A stretch of DNA of 42,995 nt, taken from Thermoguttaceae bacterium (GTDB lineage Bacteria; Planctomycetota; Planctomycetia; Pirellulales; Thermoguttaceae). Position 1 is the stretch's first letter. Each line of letters starts with the position of its first letter. Below the pieces are notes generated by a model. That model was not told the origin of the DNA, searched no databases, and saw only the letters and a program-made list of their open reading frames with translations. Both the position numbers and the translations under genes were made by a program. Positions 8,579 to 16,685 of this stretch are shown here, piece by piece. Location of the stretch: NCBI GenBank assembly GCA_017559825.1, contig JAFYQR010000059.1, positions 1 through 42,995 on the forward strand. Direction: 5' to 3'.

Positions 8579-9916
8579 ATGAAACGCCGTGATTTTTTAC
8601 GCGCGACCGCCGCCGGCGCTCTCGCCGCTCCGCTTCTTCCGAATTTGTTGACCGGCTCCGTTAAGGCTGCCGAGCCGACCGCTCGTTGGTATAAGGGGAA
8701 CCTGCACGCGCATTCGCAATGGAGCGACGGGCAGGATTTGCCGGAAGTCGCGCTTGCCGAATATAAAAAACGCGGGTATAATTTTTTCGCTTTCACCGAA
8801 CATAACGCGTTGCAAAAGAACGATTTCCGATTCGACGGCAAAGACGCGAAGCCGTTCGAAGGCGAAACGTCGTATTGGAAACGGTTGGCGACGAAGGGCG
8901 TTCGCTCAAATTTGACGGAAGATCGTCTTCGCAAAGCGCGCGAAACGTTCGGCGAAGATTCGGTCGTTACGAAGGAAACCGCCGAGGGAACTTTCGTTCG
9001 TTTAAAGACTTGCGACGAGTTGCGGAAACAATTTGGCGACAAGGAAAATTTCCTTCTCATGTCCGCTTTTGAGATGACGACGCCGTGGTCGCACCTCAAT
9101 TTGATCAATGTCGACGAAAAATTTTATCTCGGCGATGAAAAAATTGGCGGCGTGATTTCGAAATCTTACGATAAAGCGCGCGAAATGTACGACGGAACCG
9201 GCGAGCCTTGGCTCTTTATGGTCAATCACCCGCTTTGGCAGTATTACAACGCGCAGCCGAGCGATCTCATTGCGCGCCCGGAGGTTAAATTCTTCGAGTT
9301 CACCAACAACTGCACCTCGCACCCGTTTATTCCGGGCGCCTGGACGCCGGAAATCTTCTGGGACGCCGTCAACGCTTACAGAGCGTCGCACGACCAAAAT
9401 CTCCTTTACGGAACCGGAACGGACGACTCGCACGGCGTTTATAACACCAGTTTTGTGGCGTTTTACGGTTGGACCGGCGTCCGGGCGAAGGAATTGACGC
9501 CGAAAGCGATTCTCGACGCGATGAACCGAGGCGATTCGTATGTTTCGACCGGGCTCGAGTTGGAAGACGTAAACTTCGACGGCAAAACGCTTTCCGTTAA
9601 AGCGAAACCGGAAAAAGAAGGGAATTATCGCGTCGAATTTTTCGGAACGAAGAAGGATTACGATCCGGCGCCGAAGTACTTCGAAGCGGAAGCCGGGCCG
9701 AAAATCAACCGCCGCATCGAAGGATATTCGGAGAAAATCGGCGAAAAATTGGCGACGTTCGACGGAATTGAAGGCTCGTATACGTTGAAATCGGACGACT
9801 TATATGTGCGGGCGCGCGTTACTCGAGTCGGCGCCGAGACGGTTTATCTCGGAACCGGCGCCGATAAGTCGCCGCTTCCGACCGACGCCGCTTGGACGCA
9901 GCCGTATCGCGGCTAA
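8579..9916 (+). CDS. Tat-exported PHP-domain metal-dependent phosphoesterase-like protein (445 aa)
   Basis: The N-terminus carries a twin-arginine signal (RRDFLR at residues 3-8, then an Ala/Leu-rich segment to about residue 31), so it is predicted to be folded before export. The mature part begins with a PHP-type metal site: NLHAHSQWSDG (H43, H45, D50) and, about 25 residues later, FAFTEHN. Downstream are other candidate ligands (VNHPLW, TGTDDSHG), as expected for trinuclear PHP enzymes. About 445 residues is longer than a bare PHP domain; the C-terminal third looks like a beta-rich extension. The start is very well supported (AAGGAG at 8565-8570, 8-nt spacing). The substrate is unknown; PHP proteins include phosphatases and nucleases. 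Confidence 0.85.
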   Translation: MKRRDFLRATAAGALAAPLLPNLLTGSVKAAEPTARWYKGNLHAHSQWSDGQDLPEVALAEYKKRGYNFFAFTEHNALQKNDFRFDGKDAKPFEGETSYWKRLATKGVRSNLTEDRLRKARETFGEDSVVTKETAEGTFVRLKTCDELRKQFGDKENFLLMSAFEMTTPWSHLNLINVDEKFYLGDEKIGGVISKSYDKAREMYDGTGEPWLFMVNHPLWQYYNAQPSDLIARPEVKFFEFTNNCTSHPFIPGAWTPEIFWDAVNAYRASHDQNLLYGTGTDDSHGVYNTSFVAFYGWTGVRAKELTPKAILDAMNRGDSYVSTGLELEDVNFDGKTLSVKAKPEKEGNYRVEFFGTKKDYDPAPKYFEAEAGPKINRRIEGYSEKIGEKLATFDGIEGSYTLKSDDLYVRARVTRVGAETVYLGTGADKSPLPTDAAWTQPYRG

Positions 9917-9957
9917 AATAGACGACGCGACGTCGATTTCAACGAGAAGCGCGGCGT

Positions 9958-9996
9958 GAAAAAACGCTCGCCGTTTGCAAACGAAACGGCGAGCGT
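9958..9996 (-). terminator. Terminator of the Gfo/Idh gene
   Basis: A perfect 13-bp stem (9964-9976 with 9984-9996, loop GCAAACG), followed on the minus strand by TTTTTT. It serves the leftward gene that ends at 10080. Confidence 0.75.
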
Positions 9997-10010
9997 CGCA
10001 AGGATTCGAA

Positions 10011-10052
10011 GCCGGTTAAGCGCAAAACGAAGTCGCTTAACCGGCGATTTTT
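10011..10052 (+). terminator. Terminator of the PHP-type phosphoesterase gene
   Basis: A perfect 12-bp stem (10011-10022 with 10034-10045, 11-nt loop), followed by GATTTTTA. It lies between the two convergent genes, nested with the opposite-strand terminator. Confidence 0.7.
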
Positions 10053-10079
10053 ATGGAATTGCGCAATTTCGCAAAACGA

Positions 10080-11129
10080 TCAACCGGCGATTTTGAGCGC
10101 GGGACGGAGCGTCGCGGAACGAGCGGCGACGTCGCGAATGATCGCGTCGGCGACGGCGACGGCTTGCGCGGCGCGTTCGCCCGGAACGGTCGACGGCGTT
10201 CCGCGTAAAATCGATGAAACAAAGTTTTGCATTTCAAGCGACAACGCGTCGAACGGATCGCGAACGAGTTCTTCCGTTTCGTATTCCTCCGACATAAAGG
10301 TCGGAACGCGCGACGCCATCTCGGCGAACGAAACACGATTCGGAGCGTATTCGCCGCTAAGAATCGATTTTTTCGGGGTTAAGCGTTTGGCCGAGCGGGC
10401 CGCAAAGTCGATTTCGAGCGTTTGCGACGCGGCGCGAATCGTCGTTTTGCGAACCGGAGTTTGTTCGACTCGCGAAGCGGAAAGTCTTGCGACGGAACCG
10501 TTTGCGAACTCCAGCGTCGCGAACGCGGCGTCTTCGCAACCGCCGAACTGCGAGTAACCAAACGCCGAAACGCGTTCGACCGGCGACGGAATCAACGATA
10601 AAACGAGCTCTAAGTCGTGAATCATCAAGTCGTAAACGGCGCCGACGTCGGTCGAGCGGAACGTGTAGCCGCTCGTTCGCGTCGCGTCGACGAAAACCGA
10701 TTCGCGACCGGCGCGGACGTCGGTCAAGAACGTTTGCGCCGCCTGCCAAGCCGGGTTGTATTGTTCGACGTGCCCGACTTGGAAAACGAGGTTGCGCGAC
10801 GCGGCAAGGCGAGCGAGTTCGAGCGCGGACTTGCCTGACGTCGTCGCCGGTTTTTCCATTAGGAGGTGTTTGCCGGCGTTCAGGACTTCGCGACCGATTT
10901 CCGCGTGCAGAATCGACGGCGCCGCGACGACGACCGCGTCGACTTTCGGAAGCAATTCGGCGACCGTCGCAAAATCTTCGATATTCAGCTTTTCCGCGAC
11001 GCGACGGCGATTCGCTTCCGAAACGTCGGCGACGCCGATCAGTTCGACTTCCGGGTTGGCCGCGGCTTTGTCGGCGTGAAAACCGCCGAGACGGCCCGCC
11101 CCGACGACGCCCAAACGCAATTTGTTCAT
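10080..11129 (-). CDS. Gfo/Idh/MocA family NAD(P)-dependent oxidoreductase (349 aa)
   Basis: A cytoplasmic dehydrogenase of the glucose-fructose oxidoreductase family. The Rossmann nucleotide-binding motif GVVGAGRLGGFH is at residues 7-18, the conserved EKPATTS motif (usual EKP) near 92-98, and a C-terminal GFO/IDH alpha/beta domain follows with DLMIHDLEL carrying the family aspartate/histidine. It lies downstream of skp and lpxC on the same strand. In other Gram-negatives, members of this family (GnnA) oxidise UDP-GlcNAc at C3 for amide-linked lipid A, so a role in lipid A sugar modification is a reasonable inference but not proven. No GnnB-type aminotransferase is visible nearby. Start ATG at 11129 with AAAAGG upstream; it probably also has its own promoter. 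Confidence 0.85.
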   Translation of the reverse strand: MNKLRLGVVGAGRLGGFHADKAAANPEVELIGVADVSEANRRRVAEKLNIEDFATVAELLPKVDAVVVAAPSILHAEIGREVLNAGKHLLMEKPATTSGKSALELARLAASRNLVFQVGHVEQYNPAWQAAQTFLTDVRAGRESVFVDATRTSGYTFRSTDVGAVYDLMIHDLELVLSLIPSPVERVSAFGYSQFGGCEDAAFATLEFANGSVARLSASRVEQTPVRKTTIRAASQTLEIDFAARSAKRLTPKKSILSGEYAPNRVSFAEMASRVPTFMSEEYETEELVRDPFDALSLEMQNFVSSILRGTPSTVPGERAAQAVAVADAIIRDVAARSATLRPALKIAG

Positions 11130-11303
11130 TTTTTCGCCTTTTCGTTGACTTGTCGCTTTTCTCCGATTTTGAACGACTTAACGCGATTGGCGCGGTCGTC
11201 GGCGCAAAGAAAAACGACGTCGGTTGCGCGAACTCGCCCGACGGCGCGGACGGATTCGCCGAGTCGCGGCGCGTCGGAAAAAAACGCGTCGCGGTTTCGG
11301 TTC

Positions 11304-11331
11304 ATTATAACCTCGTTTCCGATTTTGGGAA
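11304..11331 (-). promoter_or_regulatory. Possible promoter of the Gfo/Idh gene
   Basis: On the minus strand, TTCCCA (11326-11331), 16 bases and TATAAT (11304-11309). It lies in the 313-bp gap after lpxC, which otherwise shows only a repeated AATTTACCG word just after the lpxC stop and no gene. Confidence 0.45.
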
Positions 11332-11442
11332 CGAGGAAAATTCTGGGGATTGGAAGAAAAACGCGGATTTTGCCGATTTTTCTTAAAGTTTGCCGCTGTT
11401 TACCGCCTCGCCGCGCGGTAAATTGAGCGGAAACGGTAAATT

Positions 11443-12396
11443 TTAACGAGCGATTTCAAGCGCTTTCGCCAACGCGTCGGCGTTTTGTTGGTGCCCGGTT
11501 TTGCAGGCTCGGAACTCGCCGTCCCAATCGACCGGAGCGAGCGCGAAGTCGCCGAACATGTCGAGAATCTTGTGGCGAGCGCACTCGTTTTCAAAACGGA
11601 GACGGTTTTCAATCGGGCCGTCGGGACCGAATACGAGAACGTCGCGCGGGCCGACTCGATCGCAAATTCCTTGTTCGCGGAGGTAACTCGCTTCCTCGAA
11701 CGTTAAAAAAGTGCGCGCGGGAGCGATTTCGCGGCGGAACGTTTCGGGGGTAAACTCGAATTGCGCTCTTTGATTCGGGATCGAACGCGGTACGTCGTAA
11801 ATTAATCGATATTCGTAACAGGGCGAGCCAAAATCATACGCGCTGTTTTCGGAGGAATCGTTGGAAGCGTTAAAATCGGCGTTTTCGTTCGAGTCGACGG
11901 TTGGAGGCGCGCTCGGAAGGAAGTCGATAAACGCGGAGTCGTCGCCGAAACGACCGGGAAAAACGACTTTAAGTCGAGCGCGTTCGCGGGTTTGCTCGAC
12001 GACGCCGGCTTCGAGGAAGGCTTCCAAAAACGGAGCGCAAGAGCCGTCGAGACCGGGCGCTTCAGGCGCGTCGACCAACACGTCGCAGTTGTCGATTCCG
12101 GCGCCTCGGAGCGCGGCGAGAACGTGTTCGATCATATCGACTTGCGCGTCGCCGACGACGAGACTCGTTTGGCGCGGCTTACGAATTCGGTTGGCGACGA
12201 GGGCCGGAATCGGCTCGGAATTAGGGAGGTCGACGCGGAAAAAACGAACGCCGGCGTCGTCGTCGGCCGGAAGGAACGAAAAGACGACGTCGCGACTCGT
12301 CCAAAAGCCGAAACCGGAGACGTCGACGCGGCGCGCCAACGTTCGTTGACGGCGAGTCGAATCGACGCGAACGATTTCGGGAAGCGAGGAAGTCAA
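11443..12396 (-). CDS. lpxC: UDP-3-O-acyl-N-acetylglucosamine deacetylase (317 aa)
   Basis: The zinc enzyme of the committed step of lipid A synthesis: it removes the acetyl group from UDP-3-O-acyl-GlcNAc. Visible family motifs are MIEHVLAALRGAGIDN (zinc ligand H91), DGSCAPF, ARTF, then ENECARHKILDMFGD (second zinc ligand His and Asp) and CKTGHQQN with the catalytic His. A Ser/Asn/Asp-rich low-complexity insertion (about residues 190-215) is not typical of LpxC. Length is otherwise standard, and it is not fused to FabZ. The start is TTG at 12396 with GGAG 7 nt upstream; no in-frame ATG precedes the conserved core. It shows that this organism makes lipid A-type lipopolysaccharide. Confidence 0.93.
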   Translation of the reverse strand: MTSSLPEIVRVDSTRRQRTLARRVDVSGFGFWTSRDVVFSFLPADDDAGVRFFRVDLPNSEPIPALVANRIRKPRQTSLVVGDAQVDMIEHVLAALRGAGIDNCDVLVDAPEAPGLDGSCAPFLEAFLEAGVVEQTRERARLKVVFPGRFGDDSAFIDFLPSAPPTVDSNENADFNASNDSSENSAYDFGSPCYEYRLIYDVPRSIPNQRAQFEFTPETFRREIAPARTFLTFEEASYLREQGICDRVGPRDVLVFGPDGPIENRLRFENECARHKILDMFGDFALAPVDWDGEFRACKTGHQQNADALAKALEIAR

Positions 12397-12522
12397 AGGA
12401 GGTCTCCGTCGGCGGCGCGCTCGCGAGAGCGACGGGAAAAAGGGCGAAACGGGAAATCGAGGCGAACTCGGTCGAGACGGACTGCCGCGTCGATTTTAAC
12501 GGTTTTGCGTTTAAGAGCGCGA

Positions 12523-12554
12523 AAAAAGCCGTCGATCGCAACCGGCGGCTTTTT
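12523..12554 (-). terminator. Terminator or attenuator between skp and lpxC
   Basis: AAAAAGCCG (12523-12531) pairs with CGGCTTTTT (12546-12554), giving T-tracts on both strands. It starts 21 bases past the skp stop, so lpxC is at most partly co-transcribed with skp. A TAAAAT box at 12493-12498 could start an lpxC transcript, but I see no good -35. Confidence 0.65.
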
Positions 12555-12575
12555 CGGAAAGCTCAAAGGGAACGC

Positions 12576-13364
12576 TTAGCGGCGCGGCGCGGCGGCCGAG
12601 GAGGCGGAGGCGGTTCGCGGAGCGGTTTTCGGCGCGGCGGCCGGAGTTTTGGCGGCGGCTTGCATCGCTTGTTGACCGACGTTCGAGAGCGCGGTTTGTT
12701 GAGCGGCGCCCGCTTTCGCTTTCGGAACGCCGACTTTCGCGGAGAGCTGCTTGATCACCGCGTCGGTGATGTCGCATTCCGGACGGTTCCAAACGATCGG
12801 GTTTTGGTCGGCTTCTTGGAGCGCGGCGACTTCTTCCGGAACTTTGCCCGCGGCGTCGAATTTGATTTTCGAGTGAACGATCAGGAGGCCTTGTTGTTGC
12901 GCGACGACTTTAATCGCTTCTTGGATGTCGACGTAAGCCTGGTAAAGAAGGCGAGTTCGTTGCGCGACGACGCCATCTTGCACTTCTTGCGCTTGGAAGG
13001 TGGCGTTAGTGTAGCGTTCTTTGACGGCGCGAGTTTGTTCGTTGTATTCTTTGCTGCCGACTTCGAATTGCGCTTGGATTCCGGTGAGCTCTTTGTCGAC
13101 CTCTTGACGCATTTTCATCAGTTTGGCATCTTCGGCTTTGAGCGATTCAATGAGAGCCGGCATTTCGTCCGCGACGCTCGGGTGGCGGTCGAGAACGGCG
13201 CGCATGTCGATGACGCCGACGAGCAACGGCGAGGCTTGACGAGCCTGTTGCGGGGCGGCCGGGGCGGCTTGGCGAGCGGCGGGTTGTTGAGCTTCGGCCA
13301 AACCGCAAACCAAGCAGAGCGAGGCGCAAAGAAGCGAGCGGGTGAGCGAGCGAACGTTTTTCAC
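12576..13364 (-). CDS. skp: Skp/OmpH-family periplasmic chaperone (262 aa)
   Basis: A Sec signal peptide (residues 1-25, cleavage near GLAEA-Q) and an Ala/Gln/Pro-rich spacer lead to a typical OmpH core: VGVIDM at the first strand, a long Lys/Glu/Gln coiled-coil (about 75-150) and a return strand with GLLIVHSKIKFD. Skp chaperones hold unfolded outer-membrane proteins in the periplasm. The C-terminal 60 residues are Ala/Pro/Thr-rich and extend beyond classical Skp (about 160 residues). The start is GTG at 13364 with AAGGAG 7 nt upstream. Position upstream of lpxC matches the common skp-lpx gene order. Coding and family are secure; the exact chaperone role is by family. Confidence 0.85.
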   Translation of the reverse strand: MKNVRSLTRSLLCASLCLVCGLAEAQQPAARQAAPAAPQQARQASPLLVGVIDMRAVLDRHPSVADEMPALIESLKAEDAKLMKMRQEVDKELTGIQAQFEVGSKEYNEQTRAVKERYTNATFQAQEVQDGVVAQRTRLLYQAYVDIQEAIKVVAQQQGLLIVHSKIKFDAAGKVPEEVAALQEADQNPIVWNRPECDITDAVIKQLSAKVGVPKAKAGAAQQTALSNVGQQAMQAAAKTPAAAPKTAPRTASASSAAAPRR

Positions 13365-13934
13365 TTTGAATCTCCTTGATACGTCGATAATCGAGGGCCG
13401 CGGGGGGGAGTCGGATGCGTCCGACGACGCGAGGCCGAAATTTGTTCGTTAGGAAACGCGAATCGAGCCGATTTTAACGTGCGTCGACGAAAAAGGGCGA
13501 GTGGGAAGGCGACCGAACGGACGTTCCCGCGCGTTTCATCGTTGGAGTGATTTTGACGATTTTTCCGGTTTGTGTAAAGAGCAGTTTGGCGTTTTTTTGT
13601 CAACTTAGCGTTTTTTTTGAGAAATTTTTTCGCGCCGTCGAGGATTTTTCGCGTTGAACGAACGAAAGAGAGCGAAACGACGGCGCTTTGGCGAAAACGC
13701 GGTTTTTGCGAGGAAATCGACGAGTTTAGCTATTGACGAAGAAACGATGGTCGCGAGTTTTGCGGCGGGGCAAGTCGGCGACGACGGCGCGGTTTTGGGG
13801 AAAAATCGAGGCGGCGAAGCGTCGGCCGCTTTCGAAGCGAGTCGCGATTTGGTATAATCGACGGCGTCGGCGCGGACGGCGATCGGCGGCGTTCGGCGAT
13901 TTTGTCATTAATATTAATGAGGAGAAAAACGACG
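13365..13934. other. 570-bp divergent intergenic region
   Basis: It separates the leftward skp from the rightward secreted-protein gene. It contains AT-rich runs (13585-13635), a minus-strand TTGACA at 13598-13603 that could be the skp -35 box (no good -10 at the expected distance), and the rightward promoter at 13831-13858. The 67-codon frame at 13654-13857 uses a TTG start, has no SD site and ends in the -10 box, so I do not call it. Confidence 0.6.
13831..13858 (+). promoter_or_regulatory. Promoter of the 865-aa secreted protein gene
   Basis: TTCGAA (13831-13836), 16 bases and TATAAT (13853-13858), about 75 nt before ATG 13935. Confidence 0.5.
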
Positions 13935-16532
13935 ATGACGAAGAAGAGTAAAGCGAAGTCGCGCCGCGTTTGGGCGGGAGCGGTTGTCGCGGCGACGCTC
14001 GGCGGGTGGAGCGCGAACGAAGCGATCGTTTGGAGCGTCGAAAAGGTTCCGGCGGTCGACTCCGCCGTTATCGGAGCGAGCGTTGAAGGGGACGACTCCG
14101 GCAAAAGCGTTAAAACCGCTAAAATCGGCCGCGTTTGCGAGCCGTTGAATCCGACGGCGCCCGGGCGGTTGCCGAAAACGCTCGACGGGTTGCGACTCGC
14201 GCCCGATTTCGGTTGCTTTTGGGGATTTGGCGTCGACGGCGACGATTACCGAACGCTTTTCGACGCGGTCGAGCCGACCGGCGCCTTTGACGCGCTGACG
14301 ATAACGCTCCGGAGCTTGCCGCGTTTCGACGGGAACGCCGCCGCCGTCGCCGCGACGAAACGGGCGGTCGAATACGCTCGCGAACGAGGCGTCGGCGCGA
14401 TTCTCGACGTCGACCTGCGAATCGCCCGATACGACTTCGAAGCGGCGCGCCCCGATTTGTCGCAGGAACGTATTTATTTGAAAGAAATCGACTTGCGAAC
14501 GCTCGGCAAGGCGGGCGAGCGCGGCGAATTGGCGTTCGAGGCGCCGAATTTGAACGATCATTACGCGGGCGCTCGGCCGTTTTACGTTCGCGGCGCTCGC
14601 TTTGTCAAGGCTTGGCGGTACCGTAAAAACGCCGACGGCGCGGTCGAGCCGAGCTCCGTCGTCGACGTTTCGTCGGCGTTTAACGTTCCGACGACGAACG
14701 CTCCGCTCGAGAAAAATCGGGGCGATTTCGTCGACGCGACGAGCCGCAACCGCTTCGTCGTTCCGGTCGAGACGGCGGCGCTCGACGGAGTAAAGTCGGC
14801 AAGCGGAGAAGACGCGGCGAGATTGGCGGATAAAACGGATTTTGCGGATAAGGAAAAATCGGCGGACGGCGACGACTTTTTGACCGTCGCTGTCGCGTTT
14901 CGGTACTCTTGTCCGGATATTTTCGCCGACGAAACGCTCGAACTCGAAAAGCGGCTTTACGAGCAATACCGCGACGTTCCGGCGCTCGGCGTCGCGAAGG
15001 ACGAGTGGGGCTTTCCGCCGTCGTTCGACCGTGAAAACCGGCTCGACGATTTTTGGTACTCCGAGGCGACCCGGCGCGCTTACTCGGCGGCGTTCGGGAC
15101 GGCGGACGCTCCGGTCGACCTGGTCGACGATCTTTTCTTGGCGTTCCGGGCGCAAGCGGGGCGTGAAACGGAGCGAATCGCCGCCGTCGACCGCTTCAAC
15201 CGACTTTGCGCCGAACGCGTTTTGAAGTACGAGATTCAAAATTATCAAACGACGAAGGAAATTTGGGGGTCGGACGCGTTCGTCGGCGTTCATTGCACTT
15301 GGTTTCCGTTCCCGAATACGCTCGAAATGCGCAAAAACGGCGTGATGTGGTGGAAGGCGCCCCGCGATTTCGCGCAGTCGGACGAGTACGTTCCGTTCTG
15401 TTGCCGCAACTCGCTGGCGAAAGCGACCGATTCGCACTGGATCAATATGTTTTACGCGCGCCAAGTTCCGCCGTATATTTTCGAGCATTGGACCGCGGCG
15501 GCGTCCGGCGGGCGCGTTCACATTCACAACGTTTATCCGCGCGACGAGAATTCGCCGCAAAACCCGCTCGACAATCGACTTATGCCGATCGTCGAAGACG
15601 GCGGCGTCGCGCGAATTCGGTCGAAAATTCGGACGCTGAGCTTGATTTCGGACGCTCCGCTCGACTCGCCGGTCGCGGTCGTTTTCGGACGGTTCGGCGC
15701 GGCGAACCCGTTGCGCTCCGGTTTTGGCAAGGTCGGCGTCGACCTTTGCGACCGACTTTCGACGGCGGGTTTTCCGGCCGACTTGATTCCCGTCGACGAA
15801 ATAACGTCGACGACGCAAACGGGCGAAAAGCGTTGGAAGTTGAGCGACGACGGCTATTTGCAATACGGACCGCAGCGATATTCGGCGTTGATTCTTTGGG
15901 GCGAAAACGACGCGGACGCCGCCGATTTCGCCGCGCTCCTTGAACTTGCCGGAGCGAATTGCCGAACGAAAATTAAAAGAATCAAAGCGGACGCGACCGC
16001 CGCCGAAAAAGACGCGTTCGCCGCCGAGTTGATCGCCGCGTTGAAGGCCGCGAACGTCGAGCCGCAAACGCCTTGGAAGCTCGACGAAACGGCGTTTTCG
16101 GTTCCGAAGGAACGGTCGAGTCGTCCGCAACTCGTTTCGACGTCGCGTTTTATCGACGGGACGACCGTTTGGATCGCGGCGAAGGAAAACGCGTTGGGCG
16201 ACCCGATTGCTTTGGACGGCGCGACCGTTCGATTCGCCGACGGAAGCGGCTCGACGCCGATTTCGGTCGACGCGAACGGCGTTTTCGCGGTTCGGTTCGG
16301 CGCGAACGGAGCGTTGGACGCGGTCGCGGCGGCGGAGCTTAAAACGCTGAAAATCGGCGATTTAAACGTCGAGATTCCGGACGCGGAGATCGCGGGCGAC
16401 CCGGTCGACGTCGCGATTTGGCGTCGCGCCGACGGACGGCTTCGCGGCGTCTTCCAACGTCGAGAAAACGCGCTTCCGCCGTCGCTCGAAGGGCTCGTCG
16501 ACGATTGGACGTTCTTAAAACGTGAACGCTAA
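13935..16532 (+). CDS. Large secreted protein, possibly glycosidase-like (865 aa)
   Basis: A basic start (KKSKAKSRR) and hydrophobic segment (residues about 10-30) suggest export. The start ATG 13935 has GAGGAG 10 nt upstream; the frame is open 11 codons further back. I cannot assign a family with confidence. The region from about 60 to 560 has alternating strands and helices of a TIM-barrel type. Acid-bearing motifs that could be catalytic are AKDEWGFPPSF and IFEHWTAAASGGRVHIHN, with WFPFPNTLEM and MWWKAPRDF between. From about 580 on there is a flavodoxin/GATase-like segment (PVAVVFGRFGAANPL) and a beta-rich C-terminus. That architecture recalls GH42-like enzymes (barrel, then trimerisation-like, then beta domain), but this is inference from layout only. 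Confidence 0.75.
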   Translation: MTKKSKAKSRRVWAGAVVAATLGGWSANEAIVWSVEKVPAVDSAVIGASVEGDDSGKSVKTAKIGRVCEPLNPTAPGRLPKTLDGLRLAPDFGCFWGFGVDGDDYRTLFDAVEPTGAFDALTITLRSLPRFDGNAAAVAATKRAVEYARERGVGAILDVDLRIARYDFEAARPDLSQERIYLKEIDLRTLGKAGERGELAFEAPNLNDHYAGARPFYVRGARFVKAWRYRKNADGAVEPSSVVDVSSAFNVPTTNAPLEKNRGDFVDATSRNRFVVPVETAALDGVKSASGEDAARLADKTDFADKEKSADGDDFLTVAVAFRYSCPDIFADETLELEKRLYEQYRDVPALGVAKDEWGFPPSFDRENRLDDFWYSEATRRAYSAAFGTADAPVDLVDDLFLAFRAQAGRETERIAAVDRFNRLCAERVLKYEIQNYQTTKEIWGSDAFVGVHCTWFPFPNTLEMRKNGVMWWKAPRDFAQSDEYVPFCCRNSLAKATDSHWINMFYARQVPPYIFEHWTAAASGGRVHIHNVYPRDENSPQNPLDNRLMPIVEDGGVARIRSKIRTLSLISDAPLDSPVAVVFGRFGAANPLRSGFGKVGVDLCDRLSTAGFPADLIPVDEITSTTQTGEKRWKLSDDGYLQYGPQRYSALILWGENDADAADFAALLELAGANCRTKIKRIKADATAAEKDAFAAELIAALKAANVEPQTPWKLDETAFSVPKERSSRPQLVSTSRFIDGTTVWIAAKENALGDPIALDGATVRFADGSGSTPISVDANGVFAVRFGANGALDAVAAAELKTLKIGDLNVEIPDAEIAGDPVDVAIWRRADGRLRGVFQRRENALPPSLEGLVDDWTFLKRER

Positions 16533-16602
16533 CCGCTCGATTGGTCGTCGTTTCCGACGAACGCAACGAAAAGAGCGTCGGCGTTTTGGGAGACGTCGGC
16601 GA

Positions 16603-16647
16603 AATAAAAACGGTCGCGACGTTAAAACGTTGCGACCATTTGTTTTA
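16603..16647. terminator. Bidirectional terminator
   Basis: GGTCGCGACGTT (16612-16623) pairs with AACGTTGCGACC (16626-16637) with one G-U pair. There are T-rich tracts on both strands (ATTTGTTTT rightward, GTTTTTATTTC leftward). It sits between two convergent genes. Confidence 0.75.
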
Positions 16648-16685
16648 GATTGTCGACGGCGTCCGGGAAAAAGCGGCGTCGACGC

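Noticed and set aside
10487-11386. 299-codon plus frame over the Gfo/Idh gene
   Set aside because: Arg-rich shadow frame over a clear oxidoreductase gene.
13654-13857. 67-codon frame upstream of the 865-aa gene
   Set aside because: TTG start, no SD, and it ends within the -10 box; the composition is not gene-like.
13914-16130. 738-codon open frame on the minus strand opposite the 865-aa gene
   Set aside because: The Arg/Val-rich composition without motifs, and the lack of promoter or SD, mark it as a shadow of the real gene.
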